A stretch of 39,965 bases of DNA from Prochloraceae cyanobacterium (GTDB lineage Bacteria > Cyanobacteriota > Cyanobacteriia > Cyanobacteriales > JASJDA01), in NCBI GenBank assembly GCA_030065265.1, contig JASJCW010000016.1, positions 1-39,965 of the forward strand, in the 5' to 3' direction. A program made the translations under genes and the position numbers. Positions 17,212 to 26,076 of the stretch are shown piece after piece. The notes beneath the pieces were generated by a model. It ran no database searches, was not told the DNA's origin, and saw only the letters and a list, made by a program, of their open reading frames with translations. Numbering within the stretch: the first letter of the stretch is position 1; every line of letters begins with the position of its first letter.

Positions 17212-19713
17212 TTATTCTTGAATTAATTTAAATCCAAATACTGCTCCTGTGGGGCGAGAGGAGGTGTCTCGGCTTATTTTAACTAATACCGGACTTCCTT
17301 GTCTTTCTCCTGACAAAGAAAATTGGAGCAGATCTCCTGATGTTTCTTCTGGAGGTATTCTGGTATTGTATCGAAGGTTTTCGATGATGCTTTGCCGAGT
17401 TGCTCGTTCTGTGAGTGCCCAGAGCATGGCAATGGTAGCATCGTAACTGGTAGCAGTGCGCCAGTTAACCGTACCCAACCATCTTTCTGCTGCTGCTTTA
17501 GCATAAGCTTGCTCTCGAGAAAACCAAGGTACGGCGATAGTTAACCCTTCTACTGCCCTCCCTCCTGATGTTAACGTATCGGAACTGTATAAGGCATCTC
17601 CGCCTAGGAGTTGGAATTTTTCTCCTGGTAATTCGAGGTTAGCTCGAGCTAGGGAAATAGCGACTGATGTGGTTTCTGTATTGGGAAAGAGGGCGATCGC
17701 TTCTACTTTCCCTCGCAATGCTTTAATTTCTGTTTCTGGATCTAAATTTGGATCGCTGATGTCGATCGCCAGTTCTATTTCACCGCCACTATTGTTAAAG
17801 TTTTCTTCAAATGCTGCTAAGAGACTTTTACTGTAGTTGCTATTTGAGTTATAAAAAATAGCGACATTATCTATTTTTAAAGAATTTTTAGTATATTGTG
17901 CTAGTTTTTTGCCGCTTTCGGAATCGGAGAGAATAGTTCTAAAAAATACTTCTGCTTTTAAATCCGTACTGCTGCTAGTCGGAGATATTACGGCTATACC
18001 TGCTTTTTCATATTCCCTTAAAGCTGCTTTGGTTGCATTACTAGAATTGTGACCGATCGCCCCTAAAATTTCCTGATTTTTGGCGATTTCTGCGGCGATA
18101 ATTCTGGCTTTTTCGGGGTCATTTCCGTCGTTGGCAATAACTATTTCGACTAATCTACCGTTTATCCCTCCTGCTTGATTTATTTTATTTTGTGCGTCGG
18201 CTATGCCTCGCAGGATTTCTTGCGAAGATGTTTGTCTGCTGTCGATCGGGACTACTGCGGCAATTAATATTGGCGAACCTAATAATCTGGCTTTAGCATT
18301 ATTAAAATAAATTTGTACTTCTGGATCGTTGCGGTTGCTTTTAATTCCTTTTTGAAAAAAGTCCTTTGCTTTGACGTATTCTTGTTCTTTAAAAGCTGCT
18401 ACCCCTAAATCCCTAAATCTATTTCCTCGGCCTTTTAATAATACTCTTTCTCCACTACTAAACCATTCTGGGCGAGCTTGGTTTTCTGGTTTTGGAGCTA
18501 TTGCTTCTTGGTTTTGGTTTGGTTTGCGACCGTCTGCTCTATTACCTTGAATTGTTTGATAACCAATAATAGTCCCCAATCCGGCAATTATTAATCCCGA
18601 GATTATTGCGAGCTTGATTTTCTTAGAGGAATTTTGATTCTGGAAATTCTCTCGAGTATATTTAGTATTTTGAATCGCTGGAAATCCGCCAAAATTTGGA
18701 TCTATTACGGTTTTAATGCCGTTATCTCGATCTTTTGTTGTTGTCTGTGCGGGGTCTATTTCTGAGAGTTGGTTTAAGAGTTTAGTATCTTGTTTTGTCA
18801 GATTTATTTTAACTTTTTTATTAGTTATTTTTGGCTCGATCTGGCTAATTATTTTTAATATTTCGCCCGTATTAGAAGGTCTTTTATTTGCTTTTTCTTC
18901 CATTAATCTTTCGATTAAATTCGCGAAATCTCGATCGAGATCGGGGGTATATTGTCGCCATCTTAGTTCGTTATTGTAGCGATCGTAAATACTAATATCG
19001 GTGGGAAATTTACCCGTCAATAAATAAACAAAAGTCCGTCCTAAAGCGTAAAAATCTGACTGAGGTAAAGCGTAGCCTTTTTCTTGTTCTGGTGCTGCGT
19101 AACCGGGGGTATAAATTTCGGTGCTTCTTTCTCCGGCTACTATTGTTGCTGTTACTTGTCTGACTGCGCCAAAATCGATTAAGGCTAAATGTCCGTCGGG
19201 TCGTAAAATAATATTAGAGGGTTTAATATCGCGATGAAATAAATTATAACTATGTAATTCGTGGAGAATTTCTGTTAATTGTTTGAGCCATTTAAAAGCG
19301 ATAATGCGATCGACCGGGAGATTAGATCGTTGTTTTTGATATTCTTCTAGATCCATCCCTTCGATTTTTTCCATGACCAAACAGTGGAGAGGTGTCTGCC
19401 GATTTTTAGGCAAATAGGTAAAGTAACCTTCTCCTTTTGGGATTCCCGCACAATTTAATTGAGATAATATTTCTGCTTCTCTTTGGAATAAATCGATTAC
19501 TTGAGGATGATCTTTGATTAAAACTTTAAGAACTTTAATACTGTTATCTTCGTCTAGAATTTCGTAGGTGCGACCGAAACCCCCTTTCTTGCTCAATCTT
19601 TTAATTACTCGATATTGTCCTGCTATTAATAATTCTGAACCGCAAGCTTGACAAAACAACTTTTCTTGTGGATTTTCTGCCCGGTCGCAGTCAGGATTAA
19701 TACATAAATTCAT
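17212..19713 (-). CDS. receptor-like Ser/Thr kinase fused to an amino-acid-binding-protein domain (copy 1)
   Basis: Order of parts in 833 residues: a 4-Cys prefix (C4, C9, C21, C24; probable zinc ribbon); a Hanks-type kinase at about 33-295 with a Gly-rich loop LSKKGGFGRTYE, catalytic HRDIKPSNIIL, LIDFGAV and a PGYAAPEQ activation segment; a Lys/Asn-rich linker; one membrane span at about 366-388 (IISGLIIAGLGTIIGY); a TPR-like segment (RGNRFRDLGVAAFKEQEYVKAKDFFQKG, shown as RFRDLG to FFQKG); and a Peripla_BP type 1 domain to the end (AVVPIDS..., AGGINGRLVEIV, IGHNSSNATKAAL, AVISPTSSSTDL). It probably senses a small ligand outside the membrane and phosphorylates cytoplasmic targets; the ligand is unknown. 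A paralogue lies at 20436-22949. Confidence 0.92.
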   Translation of the reverse strand: MNLCINPDCDRAENPQEKLFCQACGSELLIAGQYRVIKRLSKKGGFGRTYEILDEDNSIKVLKVLIKDHPQVIDLFQREAEILSQLNCAGIPKGEGYFTYLPKNRQTPLHCLVMEKIEGMDLEEYQKQRSNLPVDRIIAFKWLKQLTEILHELHSYNLFHRDIKPSNIILRPDGHLALIDFGAVRQVTATIVAGERSTEIYTPGYAAPEQEKGYALPQSDFYALGRTFVYLLTGKFPTDISIYDRYNNELRWRQYTPDLDRDFANLIERLMEEKANKRPSNTGEILKIISQIEPKITNKKVKINLTKQDTKLLNQLSEIDPAQTTTKDRDNGIKTVIDPNFGGFPAIQNTKYTRENFQNQNSSKKIKLAIISGLIIAGLGTIIGYQTIQGNRADGRKPNQNQEAIAPKPENQARPEWFSSGERVLLKGRGNRFRDLGVAAFKEQEYVKAKDFFQKGIKSNRNDPEVQIYFNNAKARLLGSPILIAAVVPIDSRQTSSQEILRGIADAQNKINQAGGINGRLVEIVIANDGNDPEKARIIAAEIAKNQEILGAIGHNSSNATKAALREYEKAGIAVISPTSSSTDLKAEVFFRTILSDSESGKKLAQYTKNSLKIDNVAIFYNSNSNYSKSLLAAFEENFNNSGGEIELAIDISDPNLDPETEIKALRGKVEAIALFPNTETTSVAISLARANLELPGEKFQLLGGDALYSSDTLTSGGRAVEGLTIAVPWFSREQAYAKAAAERWLGTVNWRTATSYDATIAMLWALTERATRQSIIENLRYNTRIPPEETSGDLLQFSLSGERQGSPVLVKISRDTSSRPTGAVFGFKLIQE

Positions 19714-19825
19714 GGGTAGATGGGAAGATCGTTAACTATTCTAAAAATTGTCTTAACGTTATCTAAAGTTTAGATCTGTTTAGATATACAGGAAATGGAT
19801 TTAATCAAACAAAACCGATATAGAA

Positions 19826-20305
19826 ATGGTAAGTTGCGCGATCGCCCTTGGAAGTAATCTTGGAGACTCTCTCAATATTTTAGAAGATTCTCTTCAAAGA
19901 TTAACTGCAGATCGAAATATAAGTTTAACTAGCTTATCTAATTGGTATCGCACGAGACCGATCGGCCCTCCTCAACCCGATTATTTTAACGGTTGTGCGA
20001 TCCTTGAAGTTAAAAGTTTAACTCCACATCAATTGTTAGCCACGCTGCTCGGGGTTGAAAATCAATTCGGCCGGGTACGCGATCGATTTTGGGGGCCGAG
20101 AACCTTAGATTTAGACTTATTATTATATGGGGACTTAATTTTGAACAGTCCTAGTTTAGAAATTCCTCATCCTCGCATGAGAGAAAGAGCTTTTGTTTTA
20201 GTCCCTTTAGCTAGCATTGCTCCCGATTGGATCGAACCAGTTACAAAACTTTCGATCGCTCAATTGCTCGAGCGAGTAGATATCAGTGGGGTTCGTCTTA
20301 TCTAA
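19826..20305 (+). CDS. folK: 6-hydroxymethyl-7,8-dihydropterin pyrophosphokinase
   Basis: FolK transfers pyrophosphate from ATP to hydroxymethyl-dihydropterin in folate synthesis. The 159-residue protein has the normal length and motifs: IALGSNLGDSLNILEDSLQRL at the start, WYRTRPIGPPQPDYFNGCAI, RVRDRFWGPRTLDLDLLLYGD with the Mg-binding Asp pair, and IPHPRMRERAFVLVPLASI. It is divergent from kinase copy 1 (112 bases between starts) and convergent with kinase copy 2. It lies between two same-strand paralogues on the opposite strand, so it was probably already there when the kinase gene was duplicated, or moved in afterwards. Confidence 0.96.
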   Translation: MVSCAIALGSNLGDSLNILEDSLQRLTADRNISLTSLSNWYRTRPIGPPQPDYFNGCAILEVKSLTPHQLLATLLGVENQFGRVRDRFWGPRTLDLDLLLYGDLILNSPSLEIPHPRMRERAFVLVPLASIAPDWIEPVTKLSIAQLLERVDISGVRLI

Positions 20306-20427
20306 TACCGTTTCTATTTAAAATTGCTACACTCAGAGGTTAGTCGGTCTAGGTAGGAAGTTAAATAAGATTTTAGCCGATCTTCGCTTTTAGCGTTATC
20401 CGTAGCCTGATTTTTCAGAAATGGTAT
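20305..20427 (+). mobile_element. MITE-like repeat, copy B (123 bases, best-preserved ends)
   Basis: ATACCGTTTCT (20305-20315) and AGAAATGGTAT (20417-20427) are inverted repeats matching at 10 of 11 positions and form the ends. The left part continues ATTTAAAATTGCTACACT and the right part contains ATCCGTAGCCTGATTTTTCA; both align with copies A and C. It overlaps the last base of the folK stop codon and ends 9 bases before the stop of kinase copy 2. This copy lacks the heptamer array. It may act as a hairpin between the convergent genes. Confidence 0.6.
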
Positions 20428-20435
20428 GATTATTG

Positions 20436-22949
20436 CTATTCTCGAATTAATTGAAATCCAAATTTCGTTCCTCTAGGGCGATTGGATGTATCTGTAGAAA
20501 CTCGAACTAAAACGGGATCTCCTTGTCTTTCTCCAGTGGGAGAAAACCTTAAAGCTTCTCCTGAAGACTCTGCTGCGGATATTCTGACTTGTTTAAGATT
20601 TTCTAAGACGCTTTGGCGAGTCGATCGCTCTGAAAGAGATGAAAGCACGGCTAAAGTGGCATCGTAACTGGTAGCAGTGCGCCAGTTAACCGTACCCAAC
20701 CACCGCGAGGCCGCTAACTTTGCATAGGGTTGATTTTCAGAAAACCAAGGAACTGCTAAGACTAGTCCGTTTACGGCTAAACCTCCAGAATTGAGGGTAT
20801 CGGAACTGTATAAAGTATCCCCTCCAATAGTTTTAAATTTTTTTCCGGGTAATTCAAGGTTGGCCCGAGCTAAAGAGACTGCGGTGCTAATATCTACGGT
20901 ACGGGGAAACAGGGCGATCGCTTCTACTTTACCTCTTAAGGTTTTTATTTCTTTTTGTGGATTTAACTTTGGATCGCTAATATCGATCGCCGCGATGATT
21001 TGACCCCCTTTGCGATCGAAGTTTTCCTCAAAAGCTCGTAATAAACTTTTACTATAAGTGCTATTTTCGTTATAAAATACGGCAACTCGAGCGATTTTTA
21101 AACTATTTTTGGTATATTCTGCCAATTTTCTGCCGCTTTCAAAATCAGATAAAATTGTCCTAAAAAAAACATCTGAAGCTAAATATATACTGCTACTAAC
21201 TGGAGAAACTACGGGCATTCCTGCTTTTTGATATTCTGCTAAACCTGCTTTGGTTGCTCCGCTAGAATTGTGGCCGACTACTGCTAAAATTTCGGAATTT
21301 TTAACTATTTCTCGAGCAATTTGAGCGGCTCTTTCGGGCTTATCGTCGTCATTAGCAATAATAACTTCGACTAATCTGCCATCAATTCCTCCGGCTTCGT
21401 TAAACTTAGTTTGTGCGTCGGCAACTCCTCTTAATAGTTCTTCTGAGGATGCTTGTTGGCTGTCGATCGGGACTACTGTGGCTATTTTTAAAGAATTTCC
21501 TGCCAATCTAGCGCGAGCGTTGTTGAGATAAATTTGTACTTCTGGATCGTTACGATTGCTTTGGACTCCTTTTGCGAACAAATCAATTGCTTCGGCATAT
21601 CTTTGCTGGTTAAAAGCTTCTATTCCTAAATCTCTAAACCTGTTACCTCTCCCTCTTAGTAAGACCCGATCGCCTTGACTGATCCAGTCTAATTTAAACT
21701 TATTTTTATGGGGTTGGCGATCGTATATGTCTATCTCTGTTTCTGGAATTAAGGTAAACTCTGCTCGATCGCTTTTCAAACTATTAAATATGCCTATAAT
21801 AGCCAAGATCGCTGCGAATATCAGTCCAGTTTTGAGATTGATTATTTTGTTTATCAGTGATTTTTGAATGAATTGTTGGATTTTTCGCTCGGATTTTGGC
21901 GACGCTCCTGCTGGTAATTTAGTTACGATCTGCGATCGAGTAGTTCGCTCTTCACTAGATTGGGAGTTTAAAGCGATCGCTCGCTCGGCTGTTATATTTT
22001 TAGCAAGATTATTTACGGCTGAATTCTCTTTATTATCAGTATTAATTATAGATTTGTATTTGCTTTTTTTCGCTCCTATTTCTGCCATTTCTTGTAAAAT
22101 GGATTGAACATTTTTAGGTCGAAGAGCAGCACTTTCTTGCATCATAAAATCGATCAGATCTGCAAAATCAGAATCTAAATTTTGTGCGTATTTGCGCCAA
22201 TTTAATTTGTTATTGTAGAGGTCGTAAATAACAGTATCAGTTGGTGATTTTCCAGATAATAAATAAACTAAAGTTCGCCCTAAAGCATAAAAATCTGATT
22301 GAGGAACTGCATATCCTTTTTCTTGTTCTGGGGGTGCGTATCCAGGAGTATAAATTTTCGTGCTGGATTCTCCGCCGACGATTGTAGCTGTTATTTGTCT
22401 GACCGCGCCAAAATCAATTAAGGCTAAATTTCCGTCTGGTCGTAAAATAATGTTAGAAGGTTTAATGTCGCGATGAAAGAGATTATAACTGTGTAATTCA
22501 TCTAGTATTTCTAATATTTGTTTGAGCCATTTAAAGGCAACGATTTCATCGACCGGACGATTATTACGCTTTTCTTGATATGTCTCTAAATCCATCCCCT
22601 CTATTTTTTCCATTACCAAACAATGTAGGGGAGTTTTACTATTAGCTGGAAAATAGGTAAAGTAGGCTTCTCCTTTTGGTATTCCCGAACAATTTAATTG
22701 AGATAATATTTCTGCTTCTCTTTGAAATAATTCAACCACTTGGTCGCTATCTTTAGCGAGAATTTTCATAACTTTTAAGGTTCGATTATCCCGCACTTCG
22801 TAAGTTTGGCCGAAACCTCCTTGCTTGCTCAATCTTTTAATTACTCGATATTGTCCTGCAATAAGTAATTCAGAATCACAAGCTTGACAAAATAACTCTT
22901 CTTGTAAATTTTCTGGCCGATTGCAATCGGGATTAATACATAAATTCAT
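20436..22949 (-). CDS. receptor-like Ser/Thr kinase fused to an amino-acid-binding-protein domain (copy 2)
   Basis: The 837-residue paralogue of the protein at 17212-19713 has the same plan: 4-Cys prefix (C4, C9, C21, C24), kinase about 33-295 (LSKQGGFGQTYE, HRDIKPSNIIL, LIDFGAV, PGYAPPEQ), Ser/Lys-rich linker, membrane span about 372-390 (LIFAAILAIIGIFNSL), TPR-like segment, and a Peripla_BP domain (VVPIDSQQASSEELL, AGGIDGRLVEVI, VGHNSSGATKAGL, VVSPVSSSIYL). The kinase and binding domains are very similar to copy 1 while the linker differs almost completely, as expected for a flexible tether. Differences in the ligand region (SSSTDLKAE versus SSSIYLASD) hint at different ligands; that is inference. 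Confidence 0.92.
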   Translation of the reverse strand: MNLCINPDCNRPENLQEELFCQACDSELLIAGQYRVIKRLSKQGGFGQTYEVRDNRTLKVMKILAKDSDQVVELFQREAEILSQLNCSGIPKGEAYFTYFPANSKTPLHCLVMEKIEGMDLETYQEKRNNRPVDEIVAFKWLKQILEILDELHSYNLFHRDIKPSNIILRPDGNLALIDFGAVRQITATIVGGESSTKIYTPGYAPPEQEKGYAVPQSDFYALGRTLVYLLSGKSPTDTVIYDLYNNKLNWRKYAQNLDSDFADLIDFMMQESAALRPKNVQSILQEMAEIGAKKSKYKSIINTDNKENSAVNNLAKNITAERAIALNSQSSEERTTRSQIVTKLPAGASPKSERKIQQFIQKSLINKIINLKTGLIFAAILAIIGIFNSLKSDRAEFTLIPETEIDIYDRQPHKNKFKLDWISQGDRVLLRGRGNRFRDLGIEAFNQQRYAEAIDLFAKGVQSNRNDPEVQIYLNNARARLAGNSLKIATVVPIDSQQASSEELLRGVADAQTKFNEAGGIDGRLVEVIIANDDDKPERAAQIAREIVKNSEILAVVGHNSSGATKAGLAEYQKAGMPVVSPVSSSIYLASDVFFRTILSDFESGRKLAEYTKNSLKIARVAVFYNENSTYSKSLLRAFEENFDRKGGQIIAAIDISDPKLNPQKEIKTLRGKVEAIALFPRTVDISTAVSLARANLELPGKKFKTIGGDTLYSSDTLNSGGLAVNGLVLAVPWFSENQPYAKLAASRWLGTVNWRTATSYDATLAVLSSLSERSTRQSVLENLKQVRISAAESSGEALRFSPTGERQGDPVLVRVSTDTSNRPRGTKFGFQLIRE

Positions 22950-23169
22950 AACCAGATTGTTATATACTCGAATATTTTAAAAAGTTTATAAAAGTTGTTT
23001 GGAAAATAATTTACTATTAAGTTTTTTAGTTTTAGGTATTACCAAACATAAATTATGAATCTCGGCTTCGTTTTTACGCGAAAAATTTCATTTCTAGAAA
23101 AGATTTAATCAAACAGACAAGATCGGATCTGCTTGCGTGTCGCGCAACACTTCTTATATAGTTAAATTT

Positions 23170-23727
23170 ATGTCAAATCAAAAACAGCCTGAAATTCTCC
23201 AACAACGGCTTTTCTACCAAGGTCGTAAGTTTAACTTTGAAGTTAGTAAACTTCGTCTTGCTAACGGTTTTGAAGGTGATTGGGAAAGCATCCGTCATCC
23301 TGGTGGTGCTTTAGCCGTTCCGGTCACCGATGATGGTAAATTTATTTTAGTGCGCCAGTATCGCTTTCCGATCGCGGGGAATTTATTAGAATTTCCGGCC
23401 GGTACTGTAGAGGTAGATGAAGATCCTGCTGCTACAATTAGGCGAGAAATTGAAGAGGAAACTGGCTACACTGCTAAAAGTTGGCAATCTTTAGGTAAGT
23501 TTGTCCTCGCTCCGGGTTATTCTGATGAATATATTTATGCTTTTCTGGCCCGAGATTTACAAAAGTTAGCAAAACCACCAGAACAAGATATCGATGAAGA
23601 TATTGAAGTTGTTTTAATGGGTAGTGAAGAGTTAGAAAAGGCTATTTTAGCTGAAGAAGTCGATGCTAAATCTATTTCTAGTTTCTTTTTAGCTCGAAAA
23701 TTTCTCAAAGAACAATTTTTAATTTAA
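23170..23727 (+). CDS. Nudix hydrolase, ADP-ribose pyrophosphatase type
   Basis: The Nudix box is perfect: G(x5)E(x7)REUxEExGU is met by GTVEVDE...RREIEEETGY at about residues 87-109 counted from the ATG at 23170. The preceding NLLEFPAGTVE and the QYRFP strand are characteristic of the NudF/ADP-ribose pyrophosphatase branch, which splits ADP-ribose to AMP and ribose 5-phosphate. The frame opens with a GTG at 23137, but the ATG at 23170 gives the more typical start (MSNQKQPEILQQRLFYQGRKF, 185 residues). It is divergent from kinase copy 2 and 21 bases upstream of the next gene, so it may be cotranscribed with it. Confidence 0.92.
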   Translation: MSNQKQPEILQQRLFYQGRKFNFEVSKLRLANGFEGDWESIRHPGGALAVPVTDDGKFILVRQYRFPIAGNLLEFPAGTVEVDEDPAATIRREIEEETGYTAKSWQSLGKFVLAPGYSDEYIYAFLARDLQKLAKPPEQDIDEDIEVVLMGSEELEKAILAEEVDAKSISSFFLARKFLKEQFLI

Positions 23728-23748
23728 ATTGTTTGTTTTTATAAAAAA

Positions 23749-24420
23749 ATGGAAAGCTGGAAATATCCTTGGGGATATTCAAAAAGGGTTGCTGGAGAAT
23801 GGTATTTAGAATTATATGGAGGAGATAGCGACGATTTAAAAGGTCGTTTTAATAAACTAATTGATATTTTAGAGCGATCGATCGCTGCTTTAAAAGAGAT
23901 TCATACTTTTCAGAGCGCAAGTATTAGTATTAGTTTGTTAGGAGAAGAAATTTTAGCAGATGGAACGATAAAAGAAGAAAATTATTTAGAATTTGTCTCG
24001 ATTGATTGTCAAAAATTAGAAGATTTAGTATTTTCAATTACCCAAAAAGTTAGACCTTATTACAAGTTTTTTATTACTAATATTTTCATCGATTTAAATA
24101 CATCAATTCAAGAAAAAGATCGAGAAATCATTCTTGGTGATTCGGCAAATTTTTATATAGGAGCGGGAGATTATGCTGTAATTAACGAAAAAACAGAACT
24201 ATATTTAAGTTACTCGACATTTACTAATGTTTGGTTGAAAAATGTTTGCGGTAATGACTATGTAACGTTACTAGATAATTCTGAAGCATCAAAATTAAAT
24301 CTTCCTCGTCTGAGAAAATTTTTGCGATCGCTCGAACAAAATTTAGGAGTTAATATTCAGCCAGGAGAATCTCATTTATACAGTCAGTATTTGGATAAAA
24401 CAGGTTTTATTTTCGATTAG
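23749..24420 (+). CDS. protein of unknown function following the Nudix gene
   Basis: I do not recognise this 223-residue protein. It is acidic and soluble, begins MESWKYPWGYSKRVAGEWYL, has a helical segment around GRFNKLIDILERSIAALKEI, then alternating strands (ASISISLLGEEIL; FFITNIFIDLN; LYLSYSTFTNVWLKN), and ends GVNIQPGESHLYSQ. No catalytic motif is evident. It starts 21 bases after the Nudix stop in the same direction, which suggests cotranscription. The mix of polar helix and strands is reminiscent of small immunity-type proteins, but nothing specific supports that. Confidence 0.6.
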   Translation: MESWKYPWGYSKRVAGEWYLELYGGDSDDLKGRFNKLIDILERSIAALKEIHTFQSASISISLLGEEILADGTIKEENYLEFVSIDCQKLEDLVFSITQKVRPYYKFFITNIFIDLNTSIQEKDREIILGDSANFYIGAGDYAVINEKTELYLSYSTFTNVWLKNVCGNDYVTLLDNSEASKLNLPRLRKFLRSLEQNLGVNIQPGESHLYSQYLDKTGFIFD

Positions 24421-24473
24421 TTAATAGACGAAAATAATAAAAAAATAGTTAATAAATTAAATTTTGATTTTAA

Positions 24474-24494
24474 CGCTCCTTGTTTTCTGGAGCG
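24474..24494. terminator. hairpin CGCTCC / GGAGCG downstream of the unknown gene
   Basis: CGCTCC (24474-24479) and GGAGCG (24489-24494) form a GC-rich 6-bp stem with a 9-base loop, standing out in a very AT-rich spacer between 24420 and the photolyase gene. It is followed by AATAAAAAATTT rather than by a T-run, so termination is plausible but not proven. Confidence 0.5.
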
Positions 24495-24642
24495 AATAAA
24501 AAATTTAAATACTAATTTCAAAATAAAAATAAATACATTTTAAAATTATCTACTAGTTTTTTTGAACTAATTGACTGTAAAATAAAAATTATTTCTGACC
24601 GCTGACCCCTCTAATTAAGATAAATCTTATACTGGAGCAATA

Positions 24643-26073
24643 ATGTCCGATCGCATTTTATTTTGGCATCGCAAAGATTTAAGAATATCCGACAATATAG
24701 GATTGGCTGCGGCTTGTCAACAAAGTTCTAAAATAGTGGGTGTATTTTGTTTCGATCCGAATATTTGCGATCGCGATGATATTGCACCAGCTAGAATTCA
24801 ATATTTAATTGGCTGTTTAGAAGAATTACAAGCAAACTACCTTCAAGCTGGCTCTCAATTACTCATTTTACAAGGAGAACCGAGCGAAGCAATACCGAAT
24901 TTAGCAGCCAAATTAGACGTTAAAGCTGTATTCTGGAATTGGGATGTCGAACCCTATGCCAAAGAGCGCGACAAGCAAGTTACAGAAGCACTCAAACAAA
25001 ATGGTATTGCTGTGGCTAACTACTGGGATAGTTTATTGCACGCTCCAGGAGAAATTCTGACTAAATCCAATAACGAGCCTTATAAGGTTTATACTCCTTT
25101 TTGGAAAAATTGGCTGCAGCAACAGAAAAAACAACCTGCAAATAAGTTGCAAAATGTCAATGGGTTGACGGAAGAAGAATTAAAAACAGCCAAAGAAGCA
25201 GGAGCGATCGACTTACCAAGTGCTAAAGAATTGGGGTATGAGTGGGAGCGAGACTTAATCTTAGAGCCGGGGGAAAAAGCAGCTTTAAAAAGGTTAGAAG
25301 AGTTTTGCGATCGCGCCCTTTTAGAGTACGAAATGCAGCGTAATTTCCCAGCAGTAGATGGTACTTCAAGATTGAGTGCAGCTCTTAAATTCGGTGCGAT
25401 CGGCATACGCACTATTTGGCAAGCTACCATCAATGCTTATGATAACAGTCAAAGCGACGAAACCGATCGCAGCATTCAAACTTGGCAACAAGAATTAGCA
25501 TGGCGAGAATTCTATCAACATTGTATGTATTTCTTTCCAGAATTGGCATCGGGCCCCTATCGAGAACAATTTAAAGACTTTCCTTGGGAGAATAACGAAG
25601 CCTATTTTCAAGCATGGTGTGAAGGTAAAACTGGTTATCCGATCGTCGATGCGGCAATGAGACAGTTAAACGAAACGGGATGGATGCACAATCGTTGTCG
25701 GATGATAGTGGCTAGTTTCTTAACAAAAGATTTAATTATCGATTGGAAATGGGGCGAAAAATATTTCATGCAAAAACTATTTGACGGCGATCTTTGCGCT
25801 AATAATGGTGGTTGGCAATGGAGTGCTTCTAGCGGTATGGATCCTAAACCGTTAAGAATTTTTAACCCCGCTTCTCAAGCTAATAAATACGATTCTGAAG
25901 CTGAATATATCAGGCAATGGTTGCCAGAATTAAGTTCGATCGAGACTGAATATTTAGTAACTGGCAAAATCCCCCAAGATGAGTGCGATCGCTGCGGTTA
26001 TTTTGCACCAATTGTAGACCATAAACAACAGCAGCAAAAATTTAAAACAATTTATAAAGAGCAGAAAAATTGA
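24643..26073 (+). CDS. phrA: deoxyribodipyrimidine photolyase (class I)
   Basis: The enzyme uses blue light and FADH to split cyclobutane pyrimidine dimers. The 476-residue protein has the photolyase N-terminal antenna domain (LFWHRKDLRISDNIGL; WNWDVEPYAKERD) and the C-terminal FAD domain (TSRLSAALKFGAIGIRTIW; WQQELAWREFYQH; TGYPIVDAAMRQLNETGWMHNRCRMIVASFL, shown in parts; WKWGEKYFM; DGDLCANNGGWQWSASSG; DPKPLRIFNP). These match the classical CPD photolyases rather than cryptochrome-DASH. Cyanobacterial members often carry 8-HDF as antenna; that cannot be read directly. A GGAG ribosome-binding site (24633-24636) precedes the ATG. Confidence 0.95.
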   Translation: MSDRILFWHRKDLRISDNIGLAAACQQSSKIVGVFCFDPNICDRDDIAPARIQYLIGCLEELQANYLQAGSQLLILQGEPSEAIPNLAAKLDVKAVFWNWDVEPYAKERDKQVTEALKQNGIAVANYWDSLLHAPGEILTKSNNEPYKVYTPFWKNWLQQQKKQPANKLQNVNGLTEEELKTAKEAGAIDLPSAKELGYEWERDLILEPGEKAALKRLEEFCDRALLEYEMQRNFPAVDGTSRLSAALKFGAIGIRTIWQATINAYDNSQSDETDRSIQTWQQELAWREFYQHCMYFFPELASGPYREQFKDFPWENNEAYFQAWCEGKTGYPIVDAAMRQLNETGWMHNRCRMIVASFLTKDLIIDWKWGEKYFMQKLFDGDLCANNGGWQWSASSGMDPKPLRIFNPASQANKYDSEAEYIRQWLPELSSIETEYLVTGKIPQDECDRCGYFAPIVDHKQQQQKFKTIYKEQKN

Positions 26074-26076
26074 TGT

